Source of the DNA: Guyanagaster necrorhizus
Lineage: Eukaryota > Basidiomycota > Agaricomycetes > Agaricales > Physalacriaceae
Assembly (NCBI RefSeq): GCF_019112545.1
Contig: NW_025064916.1
Coordinates: 254,080 to 318,079, forward strand
Length of the DNA: 64,000 bases
Direction: 5' to 3'
Made by a program: the position numbers and the translations under genes. Positions 56,338 through 64,000 of this stretch are shown piece by piece. Numbering within the stretch: position 1 is the first letter of the stretch; each line of letters opens with the position of its first letter. The notes beneath the pieces were generated by a model. That model ran no database searches, had not been told where the DNA came from, and worked only from the letters and a program-made list of their open reading frames with translations.

Positions 56338-58353
56338 CATGATGTGAATCTGAACTCAGTTGAAGAAGATGATCATCATATGCTGAATAAGCCCAGACTG
56401 AAGATGTTAGAAATTATGAATACAGATCTCTTTTGCCAGGCAACAAATAATGAGCCTTCTGTCTTGGTTATAAATAAATTGTGGTCAACTCCAGTCAGGT
56501 TCCATCTTTAGCATTCACAGTTCACATCAGACTCAATCTCTTTCTCTGAACTAGATATAGTAATGATCAGAGCAATGCTTGAATTAGTTGAAATACCATC
56601 CTTTAGATTGATGGAGCACTTTGAAGAACATATCAACAAGATACTCACTAATGTTAAGGTGAGAGCCTCTGCTTGATGCTTTAAGTCAGTAATAGCTTAC
56701 ACTAACTTTATATAGATTCCACTTCAAATCACTAAGCTCATTTTTCTCAAAGAAATCATGCTGTCCAGTGTATCTTATGAAGATCAGGTTCAGAAACAGC
56801 TATTCAAGTGTGTCATCCCTTTGATAAATCACATCTATATAGCTGCAAGCTTTCCTTATCAATAGTTCTGCTACAATAACCTGGAGATGCAAGCTGCTTT
56901 AATGGATCTTAGATAGGTATAATTACCAGTCATATTCTTATTGCTGACAATCTACTGTAGGGATTCAGATGGTTATCTTATCTGTCCTTTATGGTTTAAA
57001 GTGAAATGTTTATTAGTCAAATTTGATCTCATTTCTCAAAAAATTGCCAGACCAAAATCATAGTATTCACCACACTCAAATCCTCTGAGAATCTGAATTT
57101 GGCTGGACAGGCTGTTTATGTGGTAAAGCCAACCAGTCTTACAATGCTACAAACAAGCACTTGTTATTGCATAGATATGAGACTAGAAAATGATTGACTT
57201 GATTATTTATAGAAATATGAGTCTCACTAATAAAAACTCAGTTCTGTGCTATCTCCTGAAATTCTTGATCATTCAACCAACAGAGCAGCAGGCCAACTAC
57301 CATGCAGCTTTAATTAAATCTGCACCTCACTTGCCAACCATATACACTACAAACTGTGTATTGGCCAAGAGAACAAATAGCTGGAGTTTTCTCATCAGAT
57401 TTTCCCATCACTGACTTCAAAATATGTCTCACTAAAATAGATGCATCCATTATATGAAGCCTTGTGATCTCTTTCTCCCTCAGATCAGGGTCTACAACTT
57501 CATGTTGAGCCTCTTTTGGTGACATACTAGCAGTGAACATGATGTGACCATTTGGAGAAGCATTAGCCCAAATAGAGACCTTCAGCTCAGCATCAGTTGA
57601 ACTGGCAGTGATATTACTGAGTAGGCTGAGTATGTATTTATTCTATACATGCATGCCAACAAACTGCTGGGTGCTCCTAATACCTTCTTTAAGAGCCAAA
57701 ATGTCGAAATCAATAGTAAGCAAGCCCAAGTCAATCAGAGGCTGATTAAAAGCACTGATTATATTGAGTTGAATACTTCCTACTGGATGTGTATGCTAGT
57801 TAATCCAGCATATGACATGTATGAAATGCTTACTCAAGATGGGTGTGTTGAGACTGAGGCTTATAGTCATGAAATGTCCTTCAGAGGGAGGAGAAATATT
57901 GCTATTCAATCTGGTATCCAGATAGACCCTGACTCTACTGCTGTATACTAATTAACTTAAAACAAGCTGCTGGGTCAGAATTTGTTTCAAAGGTAGTAGG
58001 GTTTTTTGAAAGATGCATAAAGACTTGGTGAGTGATATAGGGTCCAATTCCCAGAGGTCTATCACCATCTGTCTCAGGCAATTTGGCAATTCTGATCCTG
58101 AGCCCAGCTAGTCACCTGATCTACTGGATTCTGAAACCCTTAGACCAGCAAGAGAAGTTATCTCCTTGGAGGATAACCGCCTCTGGATGAAGCCAAAGAA
58201 AGCAGCAAGGATCTGGTTAAGGATGATTGTGAGGCAATCCACCTGAGATTCACTATATGAAATAGGGTGATCATATGAAAGAAAACTGGACCAATAGAAA
58301 GTCTTATCACTAATGATAACTCTCTGCACTTATTCTCTAGACTGCCAGCCAAA
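56338..58353. other. AT-rich decayed sequence between the two retroelements
   Basis: 2 kb of CG-poor sequence with short coding-like stretches (VNLNSVEEDD near 56345; NSVLCYLLKFLIIQPTEQQ at about 57235; QRLIKSTDYIELNTSYWMC near 57735). None is recognisable. No second LTR matching the gypsy 3' LTR was found here by eye. Confidence 0.4.
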
Positions 58354-61300
58354 TGGTGATATCTGCCCTTCAATCAGTAGCTCAACCCAATAGAGACACT
58401 ATCTGAAAATGCTGCCATTCTTCAATGCTGCCTTGATCTATTAAAGAAATCCCACCCCTTCAAGAGTGCTTTTGATGATATTGACCATTTTCTCATAGAC
58501 TGTGAGCAGTATTTTGAGGTCTATACCACTTTCTTAGGAATAGATATAAATTGTGTCACATTTGCTTTATCTTATCTCAAGAAAAAAGCCAAAACATGGT
58601 GGATTCTCATCTCTCCCAACTTCTACTTGATAACCAGGCAGCACCATTGACTGCTGTCCTAGTCAGTCTTCAAGCAAATGCTTACAGACAAGTTTATTAA
58701 TCTGACAGTACAAGAAGTTCATAAGATGAAGATCAAGGAGTATAAGATAGGTGACAAGTTGGCAACTGAATATTTTGATGAGCTAGAATACCTTGTGAAG
58801 CTTGCCAGGATATGCAATGACATCAACAATGATGATAGAATAGTCAAAGCACTCAAATGGGATGTCCTGCTGTTCTATATTAAAATGATATTGGATATTA
58901 GAATAAATATTCTGAAGAATTATAACACATGAAAGAAGCAGGTCATCAAGATGTATAAGGAATGACAGCATCAGAAGGTGGAACAATCCAACCTTTAAGA
59001 ATATCATAAATTAAGCCAGTCACCAAATTCAAACAACTCAAATCCCAGTAATCAGACTGGCACCACTAAATCTAACTCATTGCCCATCCTTTTGTATGAA
59101 ACACAGAAAATAGAAACTGGGACAACATACACTAGAGCAGAGAAACTGATAGACATTAACTGCCTCAAGAAGGAGAGGAAATGTTTCAATTATAGCCAAA
59201 AGAGTCACATGTTGTGGGACTGCCTAAAAAAGAAGTGAACAAGAGAGGATATCCAGACACAGATTGCTAAGTTGCAGAAAGAAGAAGATGAACTCAGCAA
59301 AGAAACCAAGATTGAGGAGGTAAAAGACAGAACCAACTAGTGAGCAATTCCACTAGATTAGCCAAAAGACTTTATAGTGTGCAACAAACAGCTGCTGAAT
59401 GGACTGATAGTACTTCTATAGTTATCTCTATATCTAAAATATATATGCATTTGAATATACTCAAATTCTCCATCATGATGCACACCACTAATGAATTGCT
59501 AGAAAAAAAGGCTCAACTGCCTATGGGCCAAATAGAGGGAGAGACCCCCATCAGATGGCTCAAACTATTCAATACTGAATGGACTTGAAGGGTTATTGAA
59601 GACACTAGGACAGAGGAAGAAGCCAAGGCTGTACTCAAGAATTGAGTACATAAGATCTAGGCTGAAGAAGTGATCAATGAGATAGTCAAAGGAATGTGAC
59701 AAGCAGAGTGGTGCCAAGCACTAGAATGGCTTGATAAACTCCAGAGACTCTGGAGATATGTCAGGAGAATAAAAATCCAGAGATGAGACTTAATGATAAA
59801 AGTCCAAATTAAAATACTTGCAAATTGAACCATGTATGCAATAATAGCTTTAATCTACAGCAGTTGCACTAGTAGCTCTATCAACTATGCATTTGTTGAC
59901 AAGCATCACCTTTCCATCAGGGCCATCACTGCCTCTATCCTGGTTTACAATGCAGATGGAACCAAGAACCAAGCTGGTTCAATAACTGAGTTCATAGAGT
60001 TACATCTAACTATCAGCAATCACTCAGAAAGAATTGATTTGGCCATAAAAGAAGTGTTCCTGGAATATGATTGGTTGATCTGACACAACCCTCTAGTCAA
60101 CTGAAAAACCAGGTGGATCATCTTCACACAATGCAAATGCCAAAAAATTCCTTTCAAACTGCCTGATAAAGACCCTAAGAATCAATGAGACAAGAAAATA
60201 AAGGATAGTGAAATGATACTTGCTGTTGACATGCAGAAACATTACACATTCAAGCAGTATATCATACCAATAATTTAGCAGCTAGAGCCAATGCTGAGAA
60301 GGAGAAGAAGATGTTTGAGAAAATAGTCTCAGAGTGGATTTGGGATTATCATGACTTGTTCAATAAGGAGAGTTTCAATGAATTACCAGAACTGAAACCC
60401 TGAGATCATACCATCAAGTTGATCCCCAATGCTAATGCCAACCTTGATTGCAAGGCCTATTCTCTTAGCAATCATGAACAACAAGAACTTGATAAGTTCT
60501 TAGAAGAGAATCTTTTTAGCAGATGGATCTAACCATTGAAATCTCCAATGGCCTCACTCTTTTTCTTCATCAAAAAGAAAGACAGCAAACTCCAGCCAGT
60601 ACAGGATTATCAGAAGCTAAATGAGATAATGATCAAGAATTGTTATTTGCTTCTATTGATTTTCAAACTAATGGACAAGCTATGAGAGGCAAAGTATTAT
60701 ACTAAATTAGATGTTAGATGGAGGTACAACAATGTGCAGATCAAGGAGGATGATGAATGAAAGATGGCATTCTGAACTAACCAGAGGCTGTTCAAGCTAA
60801 TAGTTATATTTTTCAGATTAACAAATTTACTGGTGACTTTTCAATAGATGATGAACAATATTTTCAAAGATCTCATCTCCACAGGAAAGATCATAATTTA
60901 CTTGGATAACATTCTAATCATGTCTAAGAACCAGGCTGAACACCAAAGACTAGTCTGACAAGTGCTCAAATTAATGAGAAAATATAAACTTTTTCTCAAA
61001 GCTGAGAAGTGTGAGTTTGAAGTCCTGGAGATGAAGTATCTGAATGAATCCCATCAAGGTAGCTAAAGTAGCTGAGTGGCTGATCTCAACAAAAAAGAAG
61101 GAACTTCAATCCTTCCTGGGGTTCACTAACTTCTATCAGCAGTTCATTCAGAACTACAGCAAAATTCTATGATCTGTGACTCAGTTAACTGGCAATGCAC
61201 TGTAGAATTGGGGACTTTTCCAACAAGCTGCATTTGACAACCTAAAATGACACCTTGCTGAGGACATCATTCTTGCCATCCTGATACAGGAGAAGAAGTT

Positions 61301-63200
61301 CTCAGTCAAGACTAACTTGAGCAAGAGGGCCATTGGCACTGTACTTTCTCAGAAATAAGATGGGAAATAGTGACCATTGGCCTTCCTCTTCAAAGTCTTA
61401 ACAGTAACTGAACAAAACTATAAGATATATAACAAAGAGCTACTTGTGATAATGCTCACCCTAGAAGAATGTCATCATTATCTAATTGGTGCAGTTCAGA
61501 TCTTTGAAGTCTGAACAGATCATCAAAACCTGCAATACTTCTGCTCATCTCAGAAAATCAATTAATGACAAGCATGATGGGTGACTGAGTTATTCCAGTA
61601 TAAATATATCCTCCACTACAAGGCAGGAATCACAAACAAGAAGACAGACCTACTTAGCTAGAGGGCAGATCATGATCAAGAAGGAGACAACAATGAGAGA
61701 GTGGTGCTATTGAAGCCTAAACACTTTCAGGCTATAATAATGTCAACCAAAGAGGAAATCCATGAGAAAATCAAGAGTGCCACAAGAGATAGTAGCAAAT
61801 GGGACCAACAGGTGGCTCTATCACTCAACCATGAGCAAGAAATGACAAAGAAGAGTGGGATGATCTGTTATGATAGATGGATCTATATTCTAAGAGATTC
61901 ATAACTTTGCAGTGAAATTATCACTACATGTCATGACTATGCAACAGCAGACCATCTAGGGATCACAAAAACCAAGGAGCTAGTACTCTAAGAATATTGG
62001 TGGCTAAAGATGGGCCAAGACATCAAACAATATATGAAAGAGTGCAAGATATGCTAATAAAGAAAGTTGACAACATAATTATATGCTGTATCACTATATC
62101 CAAATGAAATCCTACAGGCACTATAGATGCATGTCTCTGTCAACATAATAACTAGACTACTGAAATGCAATAGCTATGATGCTATTATTATCATAGTTGA
62201 TCACTTCTCAAAGGTGATTATTCTGGTCATGTGCTTGATAGAACTAACTTGGGAAAGATGAGCTAAGATACTTTGTGATGAGGTATATGCTAAATATGAT
62301 ATACTTTAAGTGGTAATTTCTGATCAAAGACTATAATTTGTCTCAAGGTTTTTGGATGACTTGTATCATCTTCTTAACATTTAGTAGAATGCCTTGACTG
62401 CATATCACCTACAGACTGATAGGCAAATGGAGCAAGTTAATCAAGAGATTGAGAAGTATTTTTGTCTCTTTATTAACTATTGATAGGATGGCTGGGTAGA
62501 ATGGCTTGCTCTTGCAGCATTCCAATATAACAACTGTATCTATTCTGCTATGGGTAAAACACTCTTCTTTATCAACTATGGCTGACATCTGAATATATCC
62601 CACACTGAATGTGCTCATACCACTATACTCACATCTTTCAACTTCACTCATACCATATCTAAAATTCATAATAAAATCTGTGCTACCCTTAAAAAGGTGG
62701 CCTTCTTGATGAAAGCCCAATATGATAAACACCATATTTCTGCCTGCTCTTATAATGCTAATGACAAGATCTAGTTAGATATAGTCAACCTTCACCTACC
62801 ATATCCCAAAAGAAAATTCACAGACAAATATACAGGACTATTTTCCATCATTGCCAAAGTCAGAGCTTCTATATATAAACTATGCCTTCTAGCCATCTGA
62901 AAAATCTATGATGTCTTTAATAAATCTCTCCTTACTCTTTTCATTGCATTCACTTTCTCAAATCAAGAATGACCACCACCTCCATTCTCTGACTTAGTTG
63001 ATGATAAAGAACATTATAAAATTGATCAAATCCTTAATCATCATCTGCAAAAGATCCATGCATATGGCAGCAGAATGACTACAACAGTTGACTATTTAGT
63101 TAGTTGGAAGAACTATGATCTGGAATCTAACCAATGGATAAACAAAAAATATATAAATGCTATCAACACTATATGTGACTATAAATTATCTCTAAATTAA
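58354..63200 (+). pseudogene. Gypsy gag-pol with chromodomain, heavily mutated
   Basis: Gag: TFALSYLKKKAKTWW and MLTDKFINLTVQEVHKMKIK. The zinc knuckle reads CFNYSQKSHMLWDC, with one Cys replaced by Tyr. Protease (about 59840-60085): IYSSCTSSSINYAFVDKH with the D-S-G Asp lost, then YNADGTKNQAGSITEFIELH and VFLEYDWL. RT (about 60410-61050): [40 protein letters not shown] and YLDNILI, where YLDD is expected. RNase H near 61300-61560: KTNLSKRAIGTVLSQK and YKIYNKELLVIMLTLEE. Integrase from about 61920: CHDYATADHLG, NSYDAIIIIVDHFSKVI and LQTDRQMEQVNQEIEKYF. Chromodomain at about 63088-63160: VDYLVSWKNYDLESNQWI. The motifs resemble the gypsy families common in mushroom genomes. All three catalytic activities checked have lost key residues. 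Confidence 0.85.
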
Positions 63201-63233
63201 GCTATCAGGATGATAGTTTTAAAGAGAGGGTAA

Positions 63234-63621
63234 TGTTATGATTTTTCCTATTTTCTTATTCTTTTTCTTCAATCAATCTCTATTTATGCTTAGTCAGAGT
63301 GCCTAGACCAGTGCTTAGGACTGTGGAATAGGCTTAGTCATTACAACAAGCTGATCTATCATTGTCCTCTGATGTAATGACAGACTCTTGATGATGCATA
63401 ATGGCTTTTTGTAGATAGTAGTGATGTCTAAGGACAATAAGCACAAAGACCTGAACAAGTACAATAGGCAGTAGTATATTTATCTTGATAAACAAGTAGT
63501 ATATAAGTAGGCTAGCTCTTGCTGGTATAGCTCCAGCTTTGAGCTAAAGTTTATTCATACCATTTCACTCTTGAGCCAATTTGTAAAAGCTTTGAAGCAT
63601 ATTAGTCAACAAAGCATAACA
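63234..63621 (+). repeat. Gypsy 3' LTR (388 bp)
   Basis: Starts TGTTATG and ends CATAACA, exact inverted complements. It contains a TATA-like GTATATAAGTAGG near 63499 followed by GCTAGCTCTTGCTGG, as in LTR promoters. A purine tract lies just upstream. Confidence 0.75.
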
Positions 63622-64000
63622 GTGGACTCTAGCATGACTGTATGAGCATAATACAGCATTAGTTTATCATATGTTTTGATCACATGCAACTTGGATCTAA
63701 CAGTATAAGATAAGCAGTAAAATATATATAAATAAAATATGATATTAAAGCTATGAAAATTGAATCTCAACACTCTCACTATTTCATAATATTTTGAGAG
63801 TCTGAAATAAAAAGGATAAAAGAGGGTATAATAAGTGAATCTAGAGAAATCAGTCTCTCACTGTTACTATGATTCTTAGATACCAGTCTAGAGGATAATT
63901 TCCTCATTATAAGATTTGATAGCCTGTGCCATCATCAAGATAGTCAGTATAGTGATCTGATTAAAGAGGAATATCTCACACTCATTCTTGAAGTGACTCT
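63622..64000. other. AT-rich, CG-free sequence to the window end
   Basis: No gene seen. It may be the continuation of the repeat compartment. Confidence 0.5.

Larger units (their letters stand above)
58354..63621 (+). mobile_element. Ty3/gypsy chromovirus remnant, 3' LTR present, 5' LTR not found
   Basis: The order gag, protease, reverse transcriptase, RNase H, integrase, chromodomain, 3' LTR defines a Ty3/gypsy chromovirus. The coding part is interrupted by dozens of stops. The purine-rich AAAGAGAGGG precedes an LTR at 63234. The left end is set at the first gag-like codons; no 5' LTR is visible upstream, so that side is truncated or too decayed. Confidence 0.85.

Noticed and set aside
61701..61904. 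67-codon frame in the gypsy region as a separate gene
   Set aside because: It lies between RNase H and integrase of the decayed pol and is in the right place to be part of it.
1..64000. CRISPR arrays, bacterial operons or Shine-Dalgarno sites
   Set aside because: The window is eukaryotic with spliceosomal introns throughout; no regularly spaced direct repeats of CRISPR type were seen.

Overview
The window looks like nuclear DNA of a filamentous basidiomycete, most likely an agaricomycete. Genes are split by many short (about 45-65 nt) GT-AG introns with CTRAY-like branch sites. Families typical of these fungi recur: F-box proteins, DHA1-type MFS transporters, Zn2Cys6 transcription factors, GH127 proteins and fungal HNH-domain proteins. 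Ty1/copia and Ty3/gypsy chromovirus elements lie at the right end. I could not assign a genus from sequence alone.

Positions 1-50,940 are ordinary gene space with balanced base composition. In order: a decayed HNH-nuclease-domain gene (54-975); an FHA-RING ubiquitin ligase of the Dma1/CHFR type (2824-4437); a secreted PLC-like phosphodiesterase (4840-6544); an F-box protein (complement 6741-8475); a TLC-domain membrane protein (9196-10286); a DHA1 MFS transporter (10802-13072); a 60-base assembly gap (13698-13757); a basic hypothetical protein (complement 14423-15082); Mn-superoxide dismutase (15685-16481); a charged chromatin-type protein (17642-18514); a secreted esterase-like phytase-family protein (20130-21993); a second DHA1 transporter (23559-25701); PEX19 with a CaaX box (complement 28379-29609); a Zn2Cys6 transcription factor (31637-34568); an F-box protein (35299-36943); a GH127 glycosidase (38566-41717); a coiled-coil F-box protein (42019-43629); a frameshifted transcription-factor pseudogene (about 43840-45057); the small SNARE BET1 (45459-45900); a mitochondrial dicarboxylate carrier (48027-49446); and a fourth F-box protein (49638-50834).

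From about 50,940 to the end the DNA changes sharply. It is AT-rich, almost free of CG dinucleotides and full of stop codons. A complete but dead copia element (51374-56332) has two LTRs, a CAATC target duplication, a polypurine tract and a degenerate gag-pol. It sits inside older decayed sequence. A gypsy chromovirus remnant follows (about 58354-63621), with gag, protease, RT, RNase H, integrase and chromodomain traces and a 3' LTR whose ends are TGTTATG/CATAACA. The mutation pattern (transitions, CGA to TGA, GAT/GAC to AAT/AAC) fits cytosine methylation and deamination or a RIP-like process.

The genes do not form an obvious pathway or biosynthetic cluster. They are mostly housekeeping functions (ubiquitin signalling, peroxisome biogenesis, ER-Golgi SNARE, mitochondrial carrier, superoxide defence) mixed with transport, secretion and expanded F-box genes. 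The observation I rate highest is a 52-bp segment with all the marks of a spliceosomal intron, present in the copia 3' LTR and exactly absent from the 5' LTR.
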